NCBI GenBank assembly: GCA_019418025.1
Contig: DYCR01000013.1
Location: 1 to 47,700, forward strand
Length of the DNA stretch: 47,700 nucleotides
Direction: 5' to 3'
Source of the DNA: Clostridiales bacterium
GTDB taxonomy: Bacteria > Bacillota > Clostridia > Oscillospirales > Oscillospiraceae
Positions 32,321 through 40,115 of this stretch are shown piece by piece. The notes beneath the pieces were generated by a model. It ran no database searches. It was not told where the DNA came from and worked only from the letters and a program-made list of their open reading frames with translations. A program made the translations under genes and the position numbers. How positions within the stretch are numbered: position 1 is the first letter of the stretch; the number at the start of each line of letters is the position of its first letter.

Positions 32321-33205
32321 TCACTTTCGCTCCCACTGCTTGACCAGTGCGGCTTTTTCATAAAGCTTCAAATAGCTTTCGTATCGGCTCCTGCCGATCT
32401 TCCCCTGCGCAAGGGCTTCGGTCACAGCGCAGCCCGGCTCCTTCCGATGGGTGCAGTCCCGGAACTGACAGCTGCCGAGATACGGGGCAAACTCCGGAAA
32501 TGCATACTGGAGATTCTCCTTGAGGATCAGCTCCATCTGATCGGTGTCAAAAGAGGAGAACCCGGGGGTGTCGGCAATCATGGTGTTGGGACCGAGCTTG
32601 TAGATCTGCACATGACGGGTGGTATGCCTGCCGCGGCCGAGCTTCTGCGAAACCTCGCCGGTTTGCAGCTGAAGCTCCGGCGACAGCGCATTGAGGATGC
32701 TGCTTTTTCCCACGCCGGAATTGCCCGTAAAGGCCGCAAATCTTCCCTCCAGCTGCCTGCGCAGCTCCTCCACACCAAGACCGGTCTGGGCACTGGACTG
32801 GATAACGGTGTATCCTGCATCCCGATAGGTCTGGGCCAGATCGTCCCCTGCATCCATATCGCACTTGTTGATGCAGATGCAGACCTCCACCCCCTGATCA
32901 CCTGCAATGGCAGCCACCCGATCGATCAGAAACGGCTCTGTGATCGGGTTGACATTTGCGGCAAAGATCACCAGAAGGTCCAGATTTGCCACCGCAGGCC
33001 GGACAAAGCAGTTCTTGCGGTGGAGGATGCGCTCCAGCATCCCCTTCCCCTTTTCAACGCTGATCTCCACAAGATCCCCAACCAGAGGACTCTGGCCTCT
33101 GCGCAGGTGGCCTCTGGCCCGACAGGTGATGATCTGCTCCTCCGTCTGGACATCGTAAAATCCGCTCAGGGATTTGATGATTCGTCCGCTGCTTCGTTTA
33201 TCCAC
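32321..33205 (-). CDS. rsgA: Ribosome small subunit-dependent GTPase A
   Basis: 294 residues from the GTG at 33205; B. subtilis has 298. RsgA checks late 30S assembly and releases RbfA. An N-terminal OB domain (SGRIIKSLSGFYDVQ) is followed by a circularly permuted GTPase domain (NKCDMD before GNSGVGKSSILNAL and DTPGFSSF) and a C-terminal zinc motif (CQFRDCTHRKEPGC). An ATG at 33241 is in frame but overlaps prkC by 44 bases. The GTG has AAAAGGTGG directly upstream and gives the usual N-terminus, with only an 8-base overlap. It is the last gene of the run. Confidence 0.95.
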   Translation of the reverse strand: MDKRSSGRIIKSLSGFYDVQTEEQIITCRARGHLRRGQSPLVGDLVEISVEKGKGMLERILHRKNCFVRPAVANLDLLVIFAANVNPITEPFLIDRVAAIAGDQGVEVCICINKCDMDAGDDLAQTYRDAGYTVIQSSAQTGLGVEELRRQLEGRFAAFTGNSGVGKSSILNALSPELQLQTGEVSQKLGRGRHTTRHVQIYKLGPNTMIADTPGFSSFDTDQMELILKENLQYAFPEFAPYLGSCQFRDCTHRKEPGCAVTEALAQGKIGRSRYESYLKLYEKAALVKQWERK

Positions 33206-35561
33206 CAAAGTCCACCTTTTCTCTATGGTACGATTCCCCATCGATGAACACCTCGAGCAGGCCCGTACCTCTGCCGGTCAGCTGAACTGCATAGCTTGCC
33301 GTTCCCGGCTGGATCAGCTGGTCGTTGATAATGGTCTTGCCGTCGAGCATGATGGTCAGCTTATACGGCTCATCCTCATCCTGCGGCAGATCGATGGTCT
33401 TATACACGGTCTTTTCCGGCTCTGTGGGTGCCGTCGTGGGCGGCTGCGTCTCCTTCGGTCCGTTGGAAACATAGAGGATGATCTCCGTTGTCACGTCGAT
33501 CTCCACGCCGGAGGAAATGGACTGACGGAATACCCTGTCCTTTTCGGCGCTGTTTTCCTCGCGCTTTTCGGTGACCGTTTTAAAGCCCAGCGCATTCAGC
33601 TCCTTCTGTGCCTCATCAAAGGTCTTGTTCAGCAGATCCGGCACACGCTTGCGGACGGTTCCCTCAGACAGATAAATGACGATCTCCGTGGTGACATCGA
33701 TTGTCTCGTTGGAATTCACAGACAGCCGCACCACGGTGTCTTTGTCCTCAAGGCTTTGCTCCGTCTCGAAGCGGTAGGTTTCAAACCCGTTATTTTTCAG
33801 CAGCTGAACCGCTGCCTCCTTACTCTTACCGATGACATTGGGCACCTTTGCCTTTTTTTCCTCCGGGCCCTTGCTCAGATAAATGGTGACGGTCTGACCG
33901 CGCTTGAGCTTGGCGCCCTCGGCGGGATCGGTCCTGACCACCAGTCCCTCTTTGATATCATCGTCAAATACTTCCTCAAATTTGGGGTTCAGCTCCCCCT
34001 TCAGGGCATTCAGATAATTCTGCGCCACGTCCTTGGTCATGCCCTGCAGCTTTGCCATGGCAGGCAGCTCATCCTGCTCCGGCCCCATGCTGACATAAAC
34101 CGTGACCGTGCCCCCCAGAGGCAGCTGCTCCTTGGGCTTGGGCTTCTGGTCAATGATGACACCCTCTTCATACTCATCGCTGAAGGCTCGGTCACCCTGA
34201 ACGATTTCGATGTCGGGATACTGGCTGCGATCCAGCTCGTCAAAAACCTTGCCGATCAGGTTCGGAACCGGCGCAACCTGCGTATCACTGCCGAACAGTG
34301 CGCCGTTCAGCACGTATACCAGAAAGATCAGGATGGCGACCACAGCAACCGCCGAGCATACGGCAACCGCCGTGGTGACGGTCCGATTGTGGCGGCGGCG
34401 CTCTTCGTCCGCTTCCTGCCGAGCCGAGCGGCCTGCACTCTGACGCATCTGACCGTCCCGAGTCATCCTTCTGGGGTCCTGCTCCCGATTCATCCGCCGA
34501 GGATCAGGATTCCCTGCCGGTCTGCCGGTCTGCGCCCCCGCGGGACGCTGCTGAGCAGGTCTGTCCGGACGGACTCCGGCAACACGCTCTGCCGTGGTTC
34601 TGGGCTGAGCCGGTCGGGGCTGCCCCTGAGGAGGCTGAACAACCTGAGCCATCTGGCTTGCCTGACTGACCTGATTGAGCATAGTGGCTGCATCCACCTG
34701 CTCTTTATCGTTAAAATCAAACAGAATGCTGGGATTTTTCCGGAATTCCTCCAGATCATACAGCATCAGTGTGGCATTGCTGTACCGCTGATCCGGCTCC
34801 AGAGCCATAGCCTTCATGATGATCTGCTCAAGGCCCCCCGGAATATTGGGATTCAGGGTGGAGGGCATGGGTGCGCCGCCGTTGATATGCTGAATGGCCA
34901 CCGCCACGGGAGATTCCCCGTCATAGGGGGCTCTTCCGGTCATCATTTCGTACATGACCACGCCCAGAGAATAGATATCCGAGCGGTTATCCACGCGCCC
35001 GCCCTTTGCCTGCTCCGGAGAGATATAATGCACCGAGCCAAGGGCTTCCTTGGTCAGGGTGTTGCTTGCCGACATGATACGAGCGATGCCGAAATCCGTC
35101 ACCTTCACGCTGCCGTTTTTCAGCACCATGACATTGTGGGGCTTGATATCCCGATGGACGATACCCCGGCTGTGGGCATGCTCCAGTGCCTTTGCGATCT
35201 GCATGCCGAAGTGGAGTGTCTCCTTCCAGTTCAGCGTGCCCTTCTTTTCCATGTACTGCTTCAGGGTGATGCCATCGATCAGCTCCATGACGATGTAGTC
35301 GGCCTCACTGGAGGTGGACACATCGTACACTGCCATGATATTGGGATGGCTCAGCATGGCAACCGCCTGACTTTCCGCATGGAAGCGGCGGCGGAACTCC
35401 TCGTCCTGAGACAGATCATCCTTCAGGATCTTGATGGCGACCAGACGGTTGAGTCGGTGGCAGCGCGCCTTGTAGACCACTGCCATTCCGCCGGTGCCTA
35501 TGACCTCTAAGATCTCGTACCGACCATCCAACAGCCGGCCGATGTATTTATCATTATCCAT
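33198..35561 (-). CDS. prkC: Membrane Ser/Thr protein kinase with PASTA domains
   Basis: 787 residues. Kinase domain about 12-275: glycine loop GTGGMAVVYKA (22-32), Lys44, catalytic loop HRDIKPHN (Asp138) and DFG Asp156. A Pro/Gln/Arg-rich juxtamembrane segment follows, then one membrane helix (about 393-418). Outside are four PASTA repeats (to about 705), a TQPPTTAPTEPEKT linker and an extra C-terminal domain of ~70 residues. PASTA kinases sense muropeptides or lipid II and control growth, wall synthesis and germination. The gene follows its cognate phosphatase prpC by 25 bases, the conserved Firmicutes order. Confidence 0.96.
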   Translation of the reverse strand: MDNDKYIGRLLDGRYEILEVIGTGGMAVVYKARCHRLNRLVAIKILKDDLSQDEEFRRRFHAESQAVAMLSHPNIMAVYDVSTSSEADYIVMELIDGITLKQYMEKKGTLNWKETLHFGMQIAKALEHAHSRGIVHRDIKPHNVMVLKNGSVKVTDFGIARIMSASNTLTKEALGSVHYISPEQAKGGRVDNRSDIYSLGVVMYEMMTGRAPYDGESPVAVAIQHINGGAPMPSTLNPNIPGGLEQIIMKAMALEPDQRYSNATLMLYDLEEFRKNPSILFDFNDKEQVDAATMLNQVSQASQMAQVVQPPQGQPRPAQPRTTAERVAGVRPDRPAQQRPAGAQTGRPAGNPDPRRMNREQDPRRMTRDGQMRQSAGRSARQEADEERRRHNRTVTTAVAVCSAVAVVAILIFLVYVLNGALFGSDTQVAPVPNLIGKVFDELDRSQYPDIEIVQGDRAFSDEYEEGVIIDQKPKPKEQLPLGGTVTVYVSMGPEQDELPAMAKLQGMTKDVAQNYLNALKGELNPKFEEVFDDDIKEGLVVRTDPAEGAKLKRGQTVTIYLSKGPEEKKAKVPNVIGKSKEAAVQLLKNNGFETYRFETEQSLEDKDTVVRLSVNSNETIDVTTEIVIYLSEGTVRKRVPDLLNKTFDEAQKELNALGFKTVTEKREENSAEKDRVFRQSISSGVEIDVTTEIILYVSNGPKETQPPTTAPTEPEKTVYKTIDLPQDEDEPYKLTIMLDGKTIINDQLIQPGTASYAVQLTGRGTGLLEVFIDGESYHREKVDFGG

Positions 35562-35586
35562 TGTATTACTCCTTTCATCTACCGGC

Positions 35587-36318
35587 TTAGGCCAATACCA
35601 GAATGCTTGTCACATTATCCGGTGCGCCGCGCATTTTTACAATATCCAGCAGACGCTGGCAGCAATTATCCTTGTTGACACCGTGGACGACCTCAAACAG
35701 GATCTCCTGATCGTCCACCACGCCTGTCAGTCCGTCGCTGCACAGCAGCAGCGCATCCCCTCGGGCCAAAGTCTCGTGGAACACGTCGCATTCGATGGTC
35801 GCCTCTGTGCCCACGGCCCGGGTGATGAAATTCTTTCCGGGAAAGGTCCTTGCCTGCTCCGGCGTAAGCTCTCCGCGGCTCACCATCCTCTGGACCAGAG
35901 AATGGTCTGTTGTGATCTGGCGGATGCCGTCGCTGTTGACCAGATAGCACCGGCTGTCACCCACATTGATGACCGTGACCTTATTTCCGGTCACATAGGC
36001 CGCCACCAAGGTGGTGCCCATCCCACGAAACTCCTCAAACTGATTGGCCTGCTCAAAGACCGTAAAGTTTGCAAGCTTTGCGGCACTGATCAGCATCTGC
36101 TCGATATGCTCCGGTGTCATGCCGCTTTTGTGTACCCGCTTCAGCTCCTGAACAAATACCTCAATGGCCAGCGAGCTTGCGATATTGCCGGACTTTGCAC
36201 CGCCCATGCCGTCGCACACGACATAAACCGAGGTGCTGCGATCCAGCTGTACGATTTGATAAGCATCCTGATTTTGGCTGCGGACGCAGCCCGTGTCGGT
36301 CAATCCCCAACTCTGCAC
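35587..36318 (-). CDS. prpC: PP2C-family Ser/Thr protein phosphatase
   Basis: 243 residues, the bacterial single-domain length. The metal-binding aspartates are in NQDAY, CDGMGG and SDGLTG; the INVGDSRCYLV and TDHSLVQRMVSRGELTPEQAR blocks are typical. It removes phosphates set by PrkC from the kinase itself and from its targets in the cytoplasm. It lies 24 bases after rlmN. Confidence 0.97.
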   Translation of the reverse strand: MQSWGLTDTGCVRSQNQDAYQIVQLDRSTSVYVVCDGMGGAKSGNIASSLAIEVFVQELKRVHKSGMTPEHIEQMLISAAKLANFTVFEQANQFEEFRGMGTTLVAAYVTGNKVTVINVGDSRCYLVNSDGIRQITTDHSLVQRMVSRGELTPEQARTFPGKNFITRAVGTEATIECDVFHETLARGDALLLCSDGLTGVVDDQEILFEVVHGVNKDNCCQRLLDIVKMRGAPDNVTSILVLA

Positions 36319-36342
36319 AGCAAGCGCCTCCTTTCCCGTTTA

Positions 36343-37374
36343 TTATTTTCCCTGTTCCCGATTGTACTTCCGGCGAAGCTGTCCGCAGGAAGCGTCGATG
36401 TCACCGCCCAGGGTCCTTCTCACCGTGGCAGGCACGCCTCCGTCCTCCAGAATCTTCTGGAAACGCTGTACCGCCCCGCGGCTACTGGGCTTCAGGGGAC
36501 TTTCCTCCACATGGTTCAGCGGGATCAGGTTCATATGTGCAGGCAGACCCTTCAGCCGCTTCAGCAGCAGTCTGGCATCCGCCTCAGAATCATTCACCCC
36601 GTCGATCATGGCATATTCAAAGGAGATCCGCCGTCCGGTGATCCTGTAATAATCCCGACAGGCCTCCAGAAGCTCCTCAGAAGCATATGCCTTGTTCACC
36701 GGCATGATGGTGTTTCGCACCTGATCGTTGGCTGCGTGAAGAGAGACAGACAGGGTCAGCTGTAATTTCTTTTCCGCAAGCTGACGGATCTTCGGCACCA
36801 GTCCGCAGGTGGACAGACTGATGTGGCGCATGGAGATGTTCATGCCCTCGGGGCTGTTCACCAGCTCCAAAAAGCGCATCACATTGTCAAAATTGTCCAG
36901 AGGCTCACCGATGCCCATCAAAACGATGTGCGAGATCGGCAGACCGGAATCCACCTGCGTGAACAGGACCTGATCCAGCATCTCCTGAGGCTCCAGTCTG
37001 CGAACAAGGCCCCCCAGAGTGGAGGCGCAGAAGGCGCAGCCCATGCGGCAACCCACCTCCGTGGAGATACAGACGGTGTTTCCGTAGTGATAGCGCATCA
37101 GCACCGTTTCCACGCAGTTTCCGTCCGACAGCCGCCACAGGTATTTGATCGTACCGTCCCTCTGGGACTCCTGTCTGCGCACCACCTCGGGGGTGGTGAA
37201 GGGGTACTCCTGCGCCAGAAGCCGGCGCAGCTCCTTGGAGACGTTGGTCATCTCATCATAGGAGTGCACACCCTTGTGCAGCCATGTATAGATTTGTTTT
37301 GCCCGGAACGCCGGCTGCCCCATTTCCTTCAGGGCAAGGGTCATCTCAGGCAGGGTCATTGCTTTGATATTCAT
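36343..37374 (-). CDS. rlmN: Dual-specificity RNA methyltransferase RlmN
   Basis: 343 residues. A radical-SAM enzyme that makes 2-methyladenosine at A2503 of 23S rRNA and A37 of some tRNAs. The cluster motif is CRMGCAFC (CxxxCxxC); GIGEPLDNFDNVMRFL and the substrate-methylated region near the C-terminal cysteine (LGGDIDASCGQLR) are present. The C-terminal cysteine identifies RlmN-like chemistry but does not by itself exclude Cfr; the operon context supports RlmN. It overlaps rsmB by ATGA. Confidence 0.96.
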   Translation of the reverse strand: MNIKAMTLPEMTLALKEMGQPAFRAKQIYTWLHKGVHSYDEMTNVSKELRRLLAQEYPFTTPEVVRRQESQRDGTIKYLWRLSDGNCVETVLMRYHYGNTVCISTEVGCRMGCAFCASTLGGLVRRLEPQEMLDQVLFTQVDSGLPISHIVLMGIGEPLDNFDNVMRFLELVNSPEGMNISMRHISLSTCGLVPKIRQLAEKKLQLTLSVSLHAANDQVRNTIMPVNKAYASEELLEACRDYYRITGRRISFEYAMIDGVNDSEADARLLLKRLKGLPAHMNLIPLNHVEESPLKPSSRGAVQRFQKILEDGGVPATVRRTLGGDIDASCGQLRRKYNREQGK

Positions 37375-38687
37375 GTATTCCTCCGCAGACGGCAGATAAA
37401 GAAGCCGTCTGTGTCGTATTCACCGGGAACCAGCGTCAGCATTCCGCTTTCATTCTTGCCGAACACCTCCGGCAGTTCCAGTGGCTCCAAATAAAAATCC
37501 CTGTTGGATTTCAAAAACTTTTCCACCACGCCCTCATTCTCTCTGCGCACCAAGGTGCAGGTCGAATAGATCAGAACTCCGCCGGGCTTTACATATCTTG
37601 ACTGATTGTTTAAGATTTCAAGCTGCAACGCAGGCAGGTCCTTCATGGTGTCCGGGTCCTTTTCCCGAATGTCCGGCTTTTTGCGGATGATGCCGTAGCC
37701 GGAGCATGGCACATCCACCAGTGCCGCATCCACCCGATTTTCCAGAGCCGGGTCAAACACGGTGGCGTCGAACTGTCTGGGGTGTATATTGGAAAAGCCC
37801 AGTCGGTCGGCCCCGTTCTGCATCAGTCCGACCTTATGCTCGTGGACATCAGAGGATATGATCTTCCCCTTTCCACCCAGAGCCATCGCCGCGGCGAAGC
37901 TCTTTCCGCCGGGCGCTGCGCAGCAGTCGGTTACCACAAGCTCACCCTCAGGGATCTTGGCGCAGTCCACGGCCAGCTTCGCCGCCGCATCCTGCACGTA
38001 GAATGCTCCGTCCCGAAAGCTCGGCAGCCTGTCGATGCTTCCGGTTCCGCTCAGGACAAGGCAGTTTTCAAGCCACGGGTGGCTGTGTACCTGAACCCCC
38101 TCTGACTCCAGACGCACCTGCAATTGTGCGGCGGTGGTTTTCAGCGTGTTCACCTGCACCACCGTTTCCGGCGCAGCGTTATTCGCCTTCAGCATCAGCT
38201 CCAGACGCTGCTGTCCCACATAGCTGCCGAACAGCTTCACCAGTCCCTCGGGGTGGGAATATCGGGTCGCCAGATCCTGCGGCTGCTCCAGTTCATCCTT
38301 TCTGCGGACGGCACTGCGCAGCACACCGTTCACCAGTGCCGCCGCGTGGGCCTGCTGCTTACAGTATTGCTTGGTCAGCAGCACCGATTCGTTCACCGCC
38401 GCAGAATCCGGGATCTTGTCCATCAGCAGGATCTGATACAGTCCCAGATGCAGGATATCCCGCACCACCGGACGAAGCCCCTTGAGCCTGCCCGTCAAAA
38501 GCTGCTGGCAGTAAAAATCCAGAAGCCCTCGGTTTTGCAGCACCCCATAGCACAGCCTCGTGGCAAGGGCCGCATCCCGTTTGTCGAGATTCCCTCTTCC
38601 GATCTGCTCTTTCAGCAGCGCATTGGACCATCCGTCCTTTTTCCGGCAGCCGATCAGCACCTCCAGTGCCGTCTGTCTCGGGGTCAT
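37371..38687 (-). CDS. rsmB: 16S rRNA m5C967 methyltransferase RsmB
   Basis: 438 residues. An N-terminal NusB-like helical domain (RQTALEVLIGCRKKDGWSNALLKE) is joined to a SAM methyltransferase domain with motif I as CCAAPGGKSFAAA. VDVPCSGYGIIRKKPDI and YSTCTLVRRENEGVVEKFL hold the two cysteines of m5C enzymes. Its start lies one base from the fmt stop. Confidence 0.96.
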   Translation of the reverse strand: MTPRQTALEVLIGCRKKDGWSNALLKEQIGRGNLDKRDAALATRLCYGVLQNRGLLDFYCQQLLTGRLKGLRPVVRDILHLGLYQILLMDKIPDSAAVNESVLLTKQYCKQQAHAAALVNGVLRSAVRRKDELEQPQDLATRYSHPEGLVKLFGSYVGQQRLELMLKANNAAPETVVQVNTLKTTAAQLQVRLESEGVQVHSHPWLENCLVLSGTGSIDRLPSFRDGAFYVQDAAAKLAVDCAKIPEGELVVTDCCAAPGGKSFAAAMALGGKGKIISSDVHEHKVGLMQNGADRLGFSNIHPRQFDATVFDPALENRVDAALVDVPCSGYGIIRKKPDIREKDPDTMKDLPALQLEILNNQSRYVKPGGVLIYSTCTLVRRENEGVVEKFLKSNRDFYLEPLELPEVFGKNESGMLTLVPGEYDTDGFFICRLRRNT

Positions 38688-38688
38688 A

Positions 38689-39606
38689 TCAGATCTCCAG
38701 AGGGTGTCCCCGGAAGTAATCCGGAGCCGCCATGCGCTTGCCGCCCTCTGCCTGAAGCTGACGGATCTCGATCATCCTGCCGTCGCCGCAGGCCACCCGC
38801 AGGCCGGTTTTGTTCAGCTCCACCGGCGTTCCGGCAGGCTTGTCCGTGCTGCCCTCCACCAGAACGGTCTGGTGGATCTTAAAGCCCGTGCCGCCCAGCT
38901 GAGCGGTTGCCACCGGCCAGGGATGCAGACCGCGGACATGATTGTGAATCTGCTGCGCGCTCTTGCTCCAGTCGATGGGGCACATGCTCTTATCGAGCAT
39001 GGGGGCAAAGCTGACCTTGGATGCGTCCTGAGGCGTGGCCTCCACAGGGCCCTGCGTGAACCGGGTCAGGGTCTTGCTCAGAAGATCCGCACCCAGAACC
39101 GCCAGCTTGTCCAGCAGCTCTCCGGCTGTCTCGTTTTCTCCGATGGGGGTCTTTGCCACGTCGATCACGTCGCCTGCATCCATTTCACGGATCAGATACA
39201 TTGCGCTGACTCCGCTTTCGGTCAGACCGTCCAGAACTGCCCACTGATAGGGGGCGCTGCCACGGTATGCCGGCAGTACGCTTGCATGGATGTTGATGCA
39301 CCCGAAGGTGGGGACATCCAGTACCTTCTGGGGCAGGATACGGCCATAGGCCACCACGGCGCAGATATCGGGCTTCAGGTCCCGCAGCTGCTGCACCGTC
39401 TCCTCCTCACGGAAATTTTCCGGTTGGAACACGGGGATACCGTGGGCCAGTGCCACTTCCTTGACCGGGGAGCAGACCAGCTTCATCCCCCGCCCCTTGG
39501 GGCGGTCCGGCTGAGTGTAAACCCCCACCACATCAAAGCCGTCTGCAATGATTTTCTTCAGACAGGTCGCCGAAATGTCCGGCGTTCCCATAAATACAAC
39601 ACGCAT
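38689..39606 (-). CDS. fmt: Methionyl-tRNA formyltransferase
   Basis: 305 residues. It formylates initiator Met-tRNA with 10-formyl-THF. Catalytic triad region: INIHASVLPAYRGSAP (Asn, His) with Asp in EMDAGDVID. A C-terminal OB-like domain recognises the acceptor stem. It follows def by 20 bases, which pairs formylation with deformylation. Confidence 0.97.
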   Translation of the reverse strand: MRVVFMGTPDISATCLKKIIADGFDVVGVYTQPDRPKGRGMKLVCSPVKEVALAHGIPVFQPENFREEETVQQLRDLKPDICAVVAYGRILPQKVLDVPTFGCINIHASVLPAYRGSAPYQWAVLDGLTESGVSAMYLIREMDAGDVIDVAKTPIGENETAGELLDKLAVLGADLLSKTLTRFTQGPVEATPQDASKVSFAPMLDKSMCPIDWSKSAQQIHNHVRGLHPWPVATAQLGGTGFKIHQTVLVEGSTDKPAGTPVELNKTGLRVACGDGRMIEIRQLQAEGGKRMAAPDYFRGHPLEI

Positions 39607-39626
39607 GGAATCCCTCCTAACGGTTA

Positions 39627-40097
39627 TTACAGTTCCTCCAGTTCCTCTTCTGTGAGGAATCGGTCCATCACCTGCGTATAGACAATGCCATCCAGATGAT
39701 CCAGCTCGTGGCAGAAGCAGCGGGCGATCAGCTCCTCGCCTTCCACCTCAAACCAGTTCCCATGGCGGTCCTGAGCCCTGACCTTGGCAAACATAGGCCG
39801 CTTCACGATGCCGTATTTGCCCGGCACGGAAAGGCAGCCCTCCATGCCGACCTGCTCGCCGGAGGTCTCGATCAGCTCCGGATTGATCAGCTCCAGGATC
39901 TCTTCGCCGGTGTCCACAAGGACCACCCGACGCAGGATGCCCACCTGAGGAGCTGCAAGGCCCACTCCGTTGGCATCCAGAAGCGTGTCCTTCATGTCCT
40001 CCAGCAGCAGCTCCAGTTTCTTGTCAAAAGTCGTCACAGCCTTGCACACCTTGTGCAGTGCAGGCTCCTGATCCGTATGAATTCTACGTAGTCCCAT
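39627..40097 (-). CDS. def: Peptide deformylase
   Basis: 156 residues. The three active-site motifs are present: GVGLAAPQVG, EGCLSVPG (the cysteine binds the metal) and CHELDHLDG with the HExxH pair. It removes the formyl group from new proteins before methionine aminopeptidase acts. It lies 18 bases after priA. Confidence 0.97.
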   Translation of the reverse strand: MGLRRIHTDQEPALHKVCKAVTTFDKKLELLLEDMKDTLLDANGVGLAAPQVGILRRVVLVDTGEEILELINPELIETSGEQVGMEGCLSVPGKYGIVKRPMFAKVRAQDRHGNWFEVEGEELIARCFCHELDHLDGIVYTQVMDRFLTEEELEEL

Positions 40098-40115
40098 AAT
40101 TACAACGCCTCTTTC

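Noticed and set aside
33174..35510. A 778-codon + strand open frame opposite prkC
   Set aside because: Exact shadow of the kinase gene, rich in His, Leu and Gly, without a start signal.
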